A stretch of 39,403 nt of DNA, taken from positions 1 to 39,403 of IMG/VR virus record IMGVR_UViG_3300034019_000927. One strand, 5' to 3'. Source of the stretch: a virus. The translations under genes and the position numbers were made by a program. Positions within the stretch are counted from its first letter, which is position 1. The number at the start of each line of letters is the position of its first letter. Positions 1 to 5,539 of the stretch are shown piece by piece. The notes below the pieces were generated by a model. It did not search any database, was not told where the DNA came from, and saw only the letters and a program-made list of their open reading frames with translations.

Positions 1-103
1 AGGCTTGAGCTGTGCTATGACGCGCACAAGCTATACCTCCAATCTCAGATAGACCGTCCACTCTCTGTAAAGATGCGCGAGCGCCTTGAGCAACATATAG
101 GAC
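1..103. repeat. Terminal direct repeat, left copy
   Basis: Bases 1-103 are identical to 39301-39403. The reading frame that starts at 39241 continues without a break through the repeat and on to a stop at 193-195, so the repeat is an overlap of one circular assembly rather than two separate copies. The non-redundant length is therefore 39300 bases. A true 103-bp terminal repeat in virions is the alternative, but the gene running across the join argues for circular or headful-permuted DNA. Confidence 0.9.
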
Positions 104-195
104 GAGGCCTTGCATATCCGTATGGCACCGAACCCGAAGCGCGCGCCCTCGCCGCGCTGTGGCTGGCCCTTGAGGCCGAGGAGGAGGCAGCATGA
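1..195 (+). CDS. Small hypothetical protein, 3' part (gene begins at 39241)
   Basis: This is the 3' portion of a gene whose ATG lies at 39241. Joined across the circular overlap (39241-39300 then 1-195) it encodes 84 residues. The product is acidic and mostly helical, rich in Glu, Ala and Leu, starts MTEAEAWREIARRI and ends LEAEEEAA. No family is recognised. The stop overlaps the ATG of the next gene in an ATGA arrangement, which marks translational coupling in the small-gene operon that begins near 37.6 kb. It is listed as partial only because the assembly was cut inside it. Confidence 0.75.
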   Translation, partial: RLELCYDAHKLYLQSQIDRPLSVKMRERLEQHIGRGLAYPYGTEPEARALAALWLALEAEEEAA

Positions 196-419
196 TCGAA
201 GCCTACATCGTGCGCGACCCGCAAGGGCGCGTGATCGGGATGAGCGTTTCTAGCTACAACACCGCGCTTGTCGATGCTTTTTTTGGGGGCAGGCTGCCAG
301 CGGCGGCGTTCGGGCCCCTCAAGATCTGGTGCGAAAACGAAACCTCAGACTGGAGACGCGTTGCGATTGAGGCAGAGCATGACGGCTACACCATCAAGCG
401 CGAGCAGGTGGCGCTATGA
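192..419 (+). CDS. Small hypothetical protein, 75 aa
   Basis: The ATG overlaps the preceding stop (ATGA at 192-195) and the stop overlaps the next ATG at 416, so it sits in a tightly coupled operon. The 75-residue product begins MIEAYIVRDPQGRVIG, which looks like a short beta-hairpin opening, followed by a mixed segment with Trp and Cys in KIWCENE. No signal peptide or membrane span is visible. I do not recognise a family. It is probably a rapidly evolving accessory phage protein. The case for a real gene rests on the coupled overlaps on both sides. Confidence 0.65.
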   Translation: MIEAYIVRDPQGRVIGMSVSSYNTALVDAFFGGRLPAAAFGPLKIWCENETSDWRRVAIEAEHDGYTIKREQVAL

Positions 420-628
420 TCCGCTCCGGTGACCGCATCCCCACCGGCACGGGCACGGCCCGTCGCCGCCTGACCCGCGAGGAGGCTGAGGCGGGCGGGC
501 TGCCGGAGCCGATGACGGCGGAGGAGTGGGCGGCGATGTACCACACGTCACGCACGCTGCACAACGGCTACGCCAACCGGGCCAGCCTTCATTTTGTTGA
601 ACTTCACCCCAGCGAACGGAGCAAGTGA
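416..628 (+). CDS. Small hypothetical protein, 70 aa
   Basis: Starts at an ATG overlapping the previous stop and ends in TGA overlapping the ATG of the next gene at 628. The 70-residue product is basic at the N terminus (MIRSGDRIPTGTGTARRRL), then has an acidic helical stretch (REEAEAGG, TAEEWAAMYHTSR). No domain is recognised. The EEW..MYHTSRTLHNGY region could be a small helical DNA- or protein-binding motif, but this is not supported by any family I know. Confidence 0.6.
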   Translation: MIRSGDRIPTGTGTARRRLTREEAEAGGLPEPMTAEEWAAMYHTSRTLHNGYANRASLHFVELHPSERSK

Positions 629-975
629 TGGAAGAGATAAGTGAAGCCGGAGTGATCCATAGCCAGTCGCGCACGATCAGCGAGATCATGGAGCGGTTGA
701 AGGTGTGCGCCGAACAGCGAGACGCTGCGCTGGACAAGCTGGAGACGCTGCAGAAAGAGCACAACGCCTTGGCGTCGTCTCACGCGGCGCTGCAGCTCAC
801 GCCGCTGCATCCCACCGCGCCGCGCGCCGAGACGGAGCGTCTGGTCGCAGCGCAGCAGCGCATCGCCGCGCTGGAGATTCAAGCGCAGCATGACCGGCAG
901 TTGACTGCGGCGCTGCAGGCGTCGTTGCGTCACACGCTGGCGGCGCTGGACGTAACGATGGAGATGCGGCGATGA
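628..975 (+). CDS. Coiled-coil hypothetical protein, 115 aa
   Basis: I place the start at ATG 628, which overlaps the preceding TGA; a GTG at 625 is directly upstream and would add one residue. From about residue 20 to 50 (EIMERLKVCAEQRDAALDKLETLQKEHNAL) and again from about 70 to 105 the protein has heptad-like spacing of Leu, Ile and Ala with many charged residues, so it probably forms a dimeric coiled coil. The two segments are split by a Pro-containing linker (TPLHPTAPR). There is no catalytic motif and no known function. The stop overlaps the next ATG at 972. Confidence 0.65.
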   Translation: MEEISEAGVIHSQSRTISEIMERLKVCAEQRDAALDKLETLQKEHNALASSHAALQLTPLHPTAPRAETERLVAAQQRIAALEIQAQHDRQLTAALQASLRHTLAALDVTMEMRR

Positions 976-1538
976 CGCGCGGCCACAACGTCTCCCTCCC
1001 GCAGCACCAGTACGTGTGGGTCGTCCCCTCGTGCGTCCTGCAGGAGCCGCACAGCGACGCGCTCATCCCCGCCGTGTGGTGGGGCGTCGCGGCCACGCAC
1101 GGCCGTGCGATCACGTGCCACGTCCTCCTCGAGTTCGGCGCGCTCGTGGTGGACCTGCCGCTGCACGCGCTCCGCAGCTCACCGACCGCCACGCAGGAGG
1201 TGCACCACTGGGAGTGCGGCCTCTGGGACTGCTACGGCGACACCGTCGAGGTCGCGCAGCCGCCCTACCTCTCCGGGCTCGCGTGCGAGATCCTTGATGA
1301 CCACCACCAGCGCATGGGCGAGACCGGCACCCTGCGTTTCCTGTTCGATCACATGGGCGACGGCTACAGCGCGCGCCCCGAGCAGCACAAGCACCTCTGG
1401 ATCATCGAGCACCACGCAGGCCACTACGTGCTGCTGCCGCAGGACCGCTTCGTCGTCACCGAGAAGAGCTTCACCGTCGGGGACGCGCTGCCCCGCATCA
1501 AGCGGCAGGACACCATCCATTTCTTCGAGGACGCCTGA
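972..1538 (+). CDS. Conserved-type hypothetical protein, 188 aa
   Basis: A 188-residue soluble protein starting at an ATG that overlaps the upstream stop. It is rich in His and aromatic residues, with several His-containing clusters (DDHHQRMGE, IIEHHAGHYVLL), and shows alternating hydrophobic strands such as HQYVWVVPS and LVVDLPLHAL. The spacing of His, Cys and Asp would allow metal binding, but no known metal-site signature is matched. Third codon positions are almost all G or C, as expected of a real gene in this genome. Its function is unknown. It lies just before a small membrane protein and the RusA-like gene. Confidence 0.6.
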   Translation: MTRGHNVSLPQHQYVWVVPSCVLQEPHSDALIPAVWWGVAATHGRAITCHVLLEFGALVVDLPLHALRSSPTATQEVHHWECGLWDCYGDTVEVAQPPYLSGLACEILDDHHQRMGETGTLRFLFDHMGDGYSARPEQHKHLWIIEHHAGHYVLLPQDRFVVTEKSFTVGDALPRIKRQDTIHFFEDA

Positions 1539-1539
1539 C

Positions 1540-1701
1540 ATGCACCAGCTTGTCACCATCACGTTCACCGAGGGGCAGTGGTGGCTCCTTGGCACCGTTA
1601 CCGGCTTTGGGCTGGCGTTCATCGCCATGGGCGCGTGGGGGCTGGCGCAGGAAGCATGGGAGCGGAGCGCAAGGTGGATGACCCGGCGGCGCGCGTCGTG
1701 A
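1540..1701 (+). CDS. Single-span membrane peptide, 53 aa
   Basis: This short gene starts at ATG 1540, two bases after the previous stop. The 53-residue product has one clear hydrophobic span at about residues 14-34 (WWLLGTVTGFGLAFIAMGAWGLA) followed by a basic tail (ERSARWMTRRRAS), which predicts an N-out, C-in inner-membrane peptide by the positive-inside rule. Its 3' end overlaps the start of the RusA-like gene by 46 bases in another frame. The role is unknown; single-span phage peptides of this size include superinfection-exclusion and host-takeover proteins, but nothing here assigns one. Confidence 0.5.
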   Translation: MHQLVTITFTEGQWWLLGTVTGFGLAFIAMGAWGLAQEAWERSARWMTRRRAS

Positions 1702-2231
1702 GCCCCCGCAAGCCCGTGCGCGAGCTGGTGCGGGCGCGCGTGCGGCAGAAGGCGCGCGAGAAGGCGCCGCTGTGGGTGCCGGGGCATGATGCGCCGCTCC
1801 CCGAGGTGCGGACGGTGCCGCCGTCGCTGGCGGCGCACTGGCCGCACGGCAGCCCGGACGACGAGGTGCTGCTCTTCCACCTCCCGCTGCCACCGAACCT
1901 CGCCAACGCCCGGATGCACTGGCGGGTCAAGCACGCAGAGCAGGCGCGCTACGTGCGGCTGCTGGACTCGTTGCTCATGGTGCAGCATCTCCCCGGGCCG
2001 CCAATGGAGCCGTGGAGGCACGGAGAGGTGGAGGCGCTGCTGGTGCTGGGGAACCACATGGACCACGACAACGCGATGGCGCGCCTCAAATGGCCGCTCG
2101 ACTGGCTGGTGCGGCGCGGCTACCTCGAGGACGACGGGCGACGGCACCTGACGTGGCAAGGCCTTCCGCATCAGCTCCTGACACGGAAGGCCCCGCCCTC
2201 GCTGCACCTGTTGCTTCGTCGCGTCGAATAG
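1656..2231 (+). CDS. rusA: RusA-like Holliday junction resolvase
   Basis: The 191-residue product carries the RusA signature in its second half. LPLPPNLANARMHWR (about residues 76-90) matches the family's N-terminal LP.PPS.N..WR block. MDHDNAMARLKWPLDWL (135-151) matches the D.DN..K...D.L catalytic block, giving candidate acidic residues D136 and D138 and Lys145, and GYLEDDGRRHL follows as in RusA. RusA enzymes are Mg-dependent dimers that cut four-way DNA junctions, resolving recombination or replication intermediates before packaging. The basic N-terminal 70 residues (RARVRQKAREKAPLW) are longer than in E. coli RusA and may bind DNA. ATG 1656 is preceded by AGGAAGC. It converges with the leftward gene at 2233 with one base between them. 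Confidence 0.75.
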   Translation: MGAERKVDDPAARVVSPRKPVRELVRARVRQKAREKAPLWVPGHDAPLPEVRTVPPSLAAHWPHGSPDDEVLLFHLPLPPNLANARMHWRVKHAEQARYVRLLDSLLMVQHLPGPPMEPWRHGEVEALLVLGNHMDHDNAMARLKWPLDWLVRRGYLEDDGRRHLTWQGLPHQLLTRKAPPSLHLLLRRVE

Positions 2232-2232
2232 C

Positions 2233-2805
2233 CTACGGCACGGGGTGGGCGCGCTGGTAGGCGCCCAGCTTGCCGGCCATCGCGCCCGCCATGCGGGTGG
2301 ACTGGGCGGAGGGCTCCTTGTGCCGCGCGACGGGCTCGCCGGCGGCCTCGGCGGCGGCGTACAGCGCCTCCGTCCACGCGGCCTCGAAGGCGTCGCGCTG
2401 CGCACGGGGGAGCGCGCACAGCTCCGGCGGGCGGGGCTTTGCCACCGAGCACTCCGGCAGCCCGAAGGCGCGCAAGGTGGCGCGGTAGGCGATGTCCGCC
2501 CGGGTGACGGCGGGCCCGTTCTCCTTTTGTTCGTGCACCGTCGGCCGCTGCGCCTCATCGTTGAGGTGGGCATCCGCCAGCGCGGTCCCCTTGGGTGTCC
2601 GCCAGTACAGGAAGAAGCGCTGGGTGCCGCACGGCACCATCTCCCGCTCGATGAGCCCCTTGCGCAAGAGCTCGGACATGGACGGCTGGTGGAGCCGCGC
2701 CCCCGCCACCGCCGCGATCTCAAAGCTCCGCACGCCGTGCTCGCGGCCCTCCGGGGTCGCAAGCAGGAAGCGTATGGGAAGCGTGAGCTTGCTGGCGTCC
2801 GACAT
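2233..2805 (-). CDS. Possible winged-helix protein, 190 aa
   Basis: Last gene of the leftward island. I choose ATG 2805 because it overlaps the stop of the upstream leftward gene (ATGA); an upstream in-frame extension to 2886 would run through that gene. Residues about 8-75 (RFLLATPEGREHGVRSFEIAAVAG, SMSELLRKGLIEREMVPCGTQRFFLYW) resemble a winged helix, with a recognition-helix-like segment and a beta wing. The C-terminal half is helical, Ala- and Glu-rich. A DNA-binding role is inferred from this fold-like pattern only. A HTH gene at the end of the leftward operon could be a regulator of it. Confidence 0.6.
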   Translation of the reverse strand: MSDASKLTLPIRFLLATPEGREHGVRSFEIAAVAGARLHQPSMSELLRKGLIEREMVPCGTQRFFLYWRTPKGTALADAHLNDEAQRPTVHEQKENGPAVTRADIAYRATLRAFGLPECSVAKPRPPELCALPRAQRDAFEAAWTEALYAAAEAAGEPVARHKEPSAQSTRMAGAMAGKLGAYQRAHPVP

Positions 2806-2993
2806 CAGCGCCACTCCCGGTGACGCCACACCCGCTCCCGCATGATCTCCGACACGTAGCGCCGGCACTGCCGCCGGAACCACCACCCGCCCACCACCTC
2901 CTCGAGCCAGTCAAAGAGGAGGTTGAGGACGGCGTAGAAGCCGGCGCCGGCCAGCACGAACAGGGTGAACATCAGCCAGAAGTCGCGATTCAT
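2805..2993 (-). CDS. Small membrane protein, 62 aa
   Basis: Starts at ATG 2993, overlapping the stop of the upstream gene, and its own stop overlaps the ATG of the next gene. The product begins MNRDFWLMFTLFVLAGAGFYAVLNLLF, one transmembrane helix of about 20 residues, followed by a second amphipathic region with Trp and a strongly basic C terminus (RRQCRRYVSEIMRERVWRHREWR). This predicts a membrane-anchored protein with a positively charged cytoplasmic tail. Function unknown. In the leftward island it is the only obvious membrane protein. Confidence 0.6.
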   Translation of the reverse strand: MNRDFWLMFTLFVLAGAGFYAVLNLLFDWLEEVVGGWWFRRQCRRYVSEIMRERVWRHREWR

Positions 2994-3193
2994 GGGGCCT
3001 CCGGGCGGCTGGGCGCCGCCGTGTCGTGGATGAGGAGAGCGACGGCGCACTTGGGGCAGGGCTCGGATCCGGTCAGGACCGCGAAACCCCGGATCCCGGC
3101 CCAGCGGCCGCAGGCGGTGCGCCAGCGGCCCCCCAGCGTGCGGTTGGTGTCGGTGGGGTGGGGTTGGTGCTGGATGTGCCGGCGCCAGCTCAT
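2990..3193 (-). CDS. Small Cys-containing hypothetical protein, 67 aa
   Basis: Overlaps its neighbours on both sides by four bases (ATGA), which supports translation in the leftward operon. The 67-residue product is basic (MSWRRHIQHQPHPTDTNRTLGGRW) and has CPKC at about residue 46 with a single further Cys upstream (TACGRW), a possible incomplete zinc knuckle. No family is recognised. Confidence 0.5.
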   Translation of the reverse strand: MSWRRHIQHQPHPTDTNRTLGGRWRTACGRWAGIRGFAVLTGSEPCPKCAVALLIHDTAAPSRPEAP

Positions 3194-3432
3194 GCGTGCG
3201 CCTCCACGTAGGCCCGCCCGATTGCCAGTTTCTCGGCGTCAGTCACCGTGATGCCCAGCGCCTGATCGGCGGCGAACAACACGCGCCACGCGGCCCGCTC
3301 GGCGTCCAGCGCTGCACGGTACGCCCGGGGAGCGCGGGGAGCCGCCGCCAGCGCCCGGTTGGCCTCTTCCCAGTTGGCGCGGGCGTGAAGGTAGCGGGCG
3401 ATGACGCGGGCACGACGGGTAGGGCTTGGCAT
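3190..3432 (-). CDS. Small helical hypothetical protein, 80 aa
   Basis: The ATG is at 3432, and the stop overlaps the next ATG at 3193. The 80-residue product is almost entirely predicted helix, dominated by Ala, Arg and Leu (ARYLHARANWEEANRALAAA, AALDAERAAWRVLFAADQAL), with a basic N terminus. It has the look of a two- or three-helix bundle. Function unknown. A perfect stem-loop at 3458-3485 separates it from the upstream gene, so it is the first cistron of a four-gene overlapped cluster (3432 down to 2233). Confidence 0.6.
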   Translation of the reverse strand: MPSPTRRARVIARYLHARANWEEANRALAAAPRAPRAYRAALDAERAAWRVLFAADQALGITVTDAEKLAIGRAYVEAHA

Positions 3433-3457
3433 GGTCGTTGTCTCCGGTGGTGGTGGT

Positions 3458-3485
3458 GCCGGGGCTGGTGGCGTCCAGCCCCGGC
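3458..3485 (-). terminator. Perfect 11-bp GC stem-loop after the 3494-3829 gene
   Basis: Left arm 3458-3468 and right arm 3475-3485 are perfectly complementary around a 6-base loop. The hairpin begins 8 bases after the stop of the leftward gene at 3494. No U-tract follows, so it may be a weak or factor-assisted terminator, or an mRNA 3'-end stabiliser or processing site. Confidence 0.5.
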
Positions 3486-3493
3486 GGTCGTGG

Positions 3494-3829
3494 TCAGGCG
3501 GCGAACTGCTTGAGGTAGGCCTTGCGGCGCCGCCCGATGGTCTTGTAGGCGTGCGCCCACGCCTCCTCGAGGGTGGCGAAGCGGGTGGGGTACTGGTGGG
3601 CGCCGAAGTCGCGGCCGTTGCGCGTCTGCTGCACCCGGACGTAGTACCACGTGCCGGCCGGCGCGTCCCAGCAGCCGTAGTCAGCGACCGCCACGTGCTC
3701 GGCGCCGTGCACGTTCACGTAGAGCCCCAGCACTCGGCCCCGCGCGTCGCGGATGTCCTCGAACCGCATGAACTCGTTGGCGTAGGTCTGCACGTTGGTC
3801 TTGCGGGTGTAGGTCGCGGTCGCGGTCAT
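3494..3829 (-). CDS. Hypothetical protein, tandem paralogue A, 111 aa
   Basis: Start ATG 3829 is preceded on the coding strand by AGGATCCCGCC, a strong ribosome-binding site also found before its paralogue. The 111-residue product begins MTATATYTRK and ends KAYLKQFAA. It shares a block with the gene at 3891-4229: PAGTW(Y/F).V.V.QTR.GR, then the P.TFATL(D/E)EA module and the identical C terminus KQFAA. Predicted structure is a small alpha/beta fold with a C-terminal helix. Function unknown. The pair, each with its own leader and following hairpin, looks like a duplicated expression unit. Confidence 0.7.
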   Translation of the reverse strand: MTATATYTRKTNVQTYANEFMRFEDIRDARGRVLGLYVNVHGAEHVAVADYGCWDAPAGTWYYVRVQQTRNGRDFGAHQYPTRFATLEEAWAHAYKTIGRRRKAYLKQFAA

Positions 3830-3854
3830 GGCGGGATCCTCAGTGGGGGGGTGG

Positions 3855-3878
3855 GGGGCCGGCGGTGGTGCCGGCCCC
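3855..3878 (-). terminator. Perfect 9-bp GC stem-loop after the 3891-4229 gene
   Basis: Arms 3855-3863 and 3870-3878 pair perfectly around the loop GGTGGT. The structure begins 12 bases past the stop at 3891 and ends before the ribosome-binding site of the next gene. There is no U-tract; the same layout recurs after four other genes of this island. Confidence 0.5.
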
Positions 3879-3890
3879 GGTGGTGGTGGT

Positions 3891-4229
3891 TCAGGCGGCG
3901 AACTGCTTCGTGTAGGACTTGCGGCGCTGCTCAGTGGCGTTGATGGCGTAGACCTCTGCCTCGTCGAGAGTGGCAAACGTGCGCGGGTGCTGGAGGGGGC
4001 CGTGGCAACGGCCGGCGCGCGTCTGCCGCACGTGCACCTCAAACCAAGTGCCAGCCGGATCGGAGCAGCAGTTGCGCTTGGGGTCGCTGCTGACCTCGTA
4101 AACCACCCGGACAATCGTGCGAAGCACGCCGATCTCGCGGCCGTACTTGTCGGTGATGCCGAACCCGCGAGCATCCGAGCGGATCGTGGACTCTTCGACG
4201 CGGGCGGTGTACGTGATGGCAGCGGTCAT
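3891..4229 (-). CDS. Hypothetical protein, tandem paralogue B, 112 aa
   Basis: First gene downstream of the leftward promoter at 4279-4306. It starts at ATG 4229 behind the same AGGATCCCGCC leader as paralogue A. The 112-residue product begins MTAAITYTAR and shares with paralogue A the DPAGTW.EV.VRQTR block, the HPRTFATLDEAE module and the KQFAA end. It differs in having a Cys pair (KRNCCSDP) and a middle segment RVVYEV. No family is recognised. Such duplicated small proteins near phage control regions are often host-takeover or defence-related proteins, but that is inference. Confidence 0.7.
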   Translation of the reverse strand: MTAAITYTARVEESTIRSDARGFGITDKYGREIGVLRTIVRVVYEVSSDPKRNCCSDPAGTWFEVHVRQTRAGRCHGPLQHPRTFATLDEAEVYAINATEQRRKSYTKQFAA

Positions 4230-4278
4230 GGCGGGATCCTCTTGCGGTGGGTTGAGTACTGCAGCGGTGACAAGGTGG

Positions 4279-4306
4279 AATATACGTCGGGAAGCCTACC
4301 CGTCAA
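4279..4306 (-). promoter_or_regulatory. Leftward sigma70 promoter with operator-like site
   Basis: On the minus strand, TTGACG (4301-4306) and TATATT (4279-4284) are separated by 16 bases, a near-consensus sigma70 promoter reading into the gene at 4229. The bases GGGTAGG begin inside and just after the -35, and the 13-base string CCTACCCGTCAAG (4295-4307, plus strand) recurs exactly at the two other leftward promoters. A bound repressor here would occlude the -35. The surrounding sequence is homologous to the promoter at 5446-5474. Confidence 0.75.
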
Positions 4307-4352
4307 GTACCCTAGCCAACATTTCCTGAACTTTTTTTACCGGGGCGGTGGC

Positions 4353-4559
4353 TTAGGCGCCGGCCAGCGCCAGCACCTGCAGCCGGGACAGCACCCGCCG
4401 CCGGCCCCCCACCTCCACCAGCCACCCCAGCGTCACGGGCACGAAGTCCACCGGCGCCGTGGGGTCGCACGGCCCCTCCACGGCCCCCAGCAGCCGCGCG
4501 CCGGCCTCGGCAAGGCCCCGGGCTACCCCGGGGCTGAACGCGGCCTCCACGGGGCTCAC
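4353..4559 (-). CDS. Small hypothetical protein, 68 aa
   Basis: I start it at GTG 4559, which overlaps the stop of the upstream gene (GTGA); the frame stays open further upstream only as an antisense shadow of that gene. The 68-residue product reads MSPVEAAFSPGVARGLAEAG at its start, then a strand-rich middle (VDFVPVTLGWLVEVGG) and a Leu-rich end. It may be a small alpha/beta protein. Function unknown. Coupling to the previous gene suggests that the two work together. Confidence 0.55.
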   Translation of the reverse strand: MSPVEAAFSPGVARGLAEAGARLLGAVEGPCDPTAPVDFVPVTLGWLVEVGGRRRVLSRLQVLALAGA

Positions 4560-4816
4560 AGCGCCGCCTCGGCGGGCAGCGCCGGCGTGTCGGGGCGGAA
4601 CACCAGCACCTCGTCGCGCGTGGCGCCGAACCACGCGTCCCCGAGCTGGTCGCCGGTCCGGGTGTCGAGGTAGTAAGCCCACCACGATTGGGTCGCGCGG
4701 TCGTAGTACACGGCCATGCGGATGGAGGGGGCGACGGCAATTTGTTGGCGCCATGGACGGGGGCGTGTTGCGGGGCGGGGCGTGCGGCCAGCGTACAGGT
4801 CGGTGGTGGCGGGCAT
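4556..4816 (-). CDS. Hypothetical protein, 86 aa
   Basis: Starts at ATG 4816 and is coupled by overlap to the next gene. It begins with a basic Pro-rich stretch (TDLYAGRTPRPATRPRPWR), followed by a compact strand-rich region with many aromatics (MAVYYDRATQSWWAYYLDTRTGDQLGDAWFGATRDEVL), suggesting a small beta-sheet domain that presents aromatic residues. The second half resembles small phage proteins that bind a partner through a beta sheet, but no specific family is recognised. Confidence 0.65.
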   Translation of the reverse strand: MPATTDLYAGRTPRPATRPRPWRQQIAVAPSIRMAVYYDRATQSWWAYYLDTRTGDQLGDAWFGATRDEVLVFRPDTPALPAEAAL

Positions 4817-4840
4817 GGCGGGCGTCTCGGAGAGGGTGGC

Positions 4841-4863
4841 GGGGGCGGCGGGGTGCCGCCCCC
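4841..4863 (-). terminator. Perfect 9-bp GC stem-loop after the 4874-5062 gene
   Basis: Arms 4841-4849 and 4855-4863 pair perfectly around GGGGT. This 23-base element is identical to the one at 5092-5114. It begins 10 bases after the stop at 4874. No U-tract follows. Confidence 0.5.
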
Positions 4864-4873
4864 GGGGAGAGGC

Positions 4874-5062
4874 TCAGTACTGGAACTTGCCCTTGAGATC
4901 GCGGGCCAGTCCCTTCGCCGCTTGAGCGGCCTTCTCGTATGTCTTGTACGTCTCACCCACCTGCAACCCGGTGAGGAAGTTGAAGACTTCCCAGCCGGTG
5001 ACGTTGTTGCCCGAGAGCAGGACCAACCCACCGAAGACGTAGTTGCGATTGCGAACGGACAT
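4874..5062 (-). CDS. Small hypothetical protein, 62 aa
   Basis: ATG 5062, with a stem-loop upstream (5092-5114) and another downstream (4841-4863), so it looks like a self-contained cistron. The 62-residue product begins MSVRNRNYVFGGLVLLSGNNVTGWEVFNF: two short beta strands, then a Lys- and Ala-rich amphipathic helix (YKTYEKAAQAAKGLARDLKGKF). This resembles a small beta-beta-alpha domain. No family is recognised. Confidence 0.65.
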   Translation of the reverse strand: MSVRNRNYVFGGLVLLSGNNVTGWEVFNFLTGLQVGETYKTYEKAAQAAKGLARDLKGKFQY

Positions 5063-5091
5063 GGTGACTCCGGATTAGAGGGGAGGGTGGT

Positions 5092-5114
5092 GGGGGCGGC
5101 GGGGTGCCGCCCCC
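5092..5114 (-). terminator. Perfect 9-bp GC stem-loop after the 5125-5394 gene
   Basis: Arms 5092-5100 and 5106-5114 pair perfectly around GGGGT, in a 23-base element identical to 4841-4863. It lies 10 bases after the stop at 5125 and just ahead of the leader of the next gene. Confidence 0.5.
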
Positions 5115-5124
5115 GTGGGGGGTG

Positions 5125-5394
5125 TCAGAGGTTGACGCCGTAGATCCGGGTCACGTCCGCGAGGGTCGCGCGGAGATCCTTCTGGGCGTGCTCCATCAGG
5201 TTGGCGTGGATCTTTGCGGTGTTGGTCCACATCAGCGCTTCGAGCTCGTGGCCCGCGCGGCGCGCCCGTGCCGCCTTGAGGCTGAAGCTCGCGCACAGGG
5301 CGTGGTGGCGGTTCAGGTCGGCGTTGAGCTGGGCAATCTTCTGCTCGGTGAACTCGGGGAGGACGATGGCGGCGGGGGCGGTGGCGTTGGTCAT
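5125..5394 (-). CDS. Helical hypothetical protein, 89 aa
   Basis: First gene downstream of the leftward promoter at 5446-5474, with ATG 5394. The 89-residue product starts MTNATAPAAIVLPEF and is then almost wholly helical (EQKIAQLNADLNRHHALC, AARARRAGHELEALMWTNTAKIHANL, AQKDLRATLADVTRIYGV). The pattern fits a three-helix bundle. The opening MTNA is shared with the gene at 5540-5824, but the rest is not clearly homologous. Function unknown. Confidence 0.7.
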   Translation of the reverse strand: MTNATAPAAIVLPEFTEQKIAQLNADLNRHHALCASFSLKAARARRAGHELEALMWTNTAKIHANLMEHAQKDLRATLADVTRIYGVNL

Positions 5395-5445
5395 GGCGGG
5401 CGTCAGTGAACGGTTGGGGTCCAGTACTGCGCGGGTGACAAGTAC

Positions 5446-5474
5446 ATCTTAGCGTCGGGAATCCTACCCGTCAA
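5446..5474 (-). promoter_or_regulatory. Leftward sigma70 promoter with operator-like site
   Basis: On the minus strand, TTGACG (5469-5474) and TAAGAT (5446-5451) are 17 bases apart. The 13-base string CCTACCCGTCAAG lies at 5463-5475. Flanking bases on both sides match the cassette around 4279-4306 (AGTACTGC, GGTGACAAG, CGTCGGGAA, AACATTT), so the two promoters are duplicates with the same likely control. Confidence 0.75.
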
Positions 5475-5505
5475 GTAGTCTACCTAACATTTTCGGTAGA
5501 ATAGT

Positions 5506-5530
5506 GGGGGCCGGTGGTGGGCCGGCCCCC
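5506..5530 (-). terminator. Perfect 9-bp GC stem-loop after the 5540-5824 gene
   Basis: Arms 5506-5514 and 5522-5530 pair perfectly around a 7-base loop. It begins 9 bases after the stop at 5540 and lies upstream of the next leftward promoter, so a role in ending the first leftward transcript is plausible despite the missing U-tract. Confidence 0.5.
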
Positions 5531-5539
5531 GGGCGGTGG

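Noticed and set aside
625-627. GTG 625 as the start of the coiled-coil gene
   Set aside because: ATG 628 follows immediately and itself overlaps the preceding stop; both are possible, but ATG is preferred and the product differs by one residue.
1179-2762. Long antisense open frame (527 codons, minus strand) opposite the small rightward genes and RusA
   Set aside because: It runs across the ends of several well-supported genes on the other strand and has low-complexity Arg/Pro/His composition, the usual mirror of high-GC codon bias. The true minus-strand gene in this area is 2233-2805, in another frame.
4332-4338. T-run as part of an intrinsic terminator
   Set aside because: The T-run is on the plus strand before, not after, the weak ACCG/CGGT stem, and on the minus strand it reads as an A-run, so it fits neither orientation.
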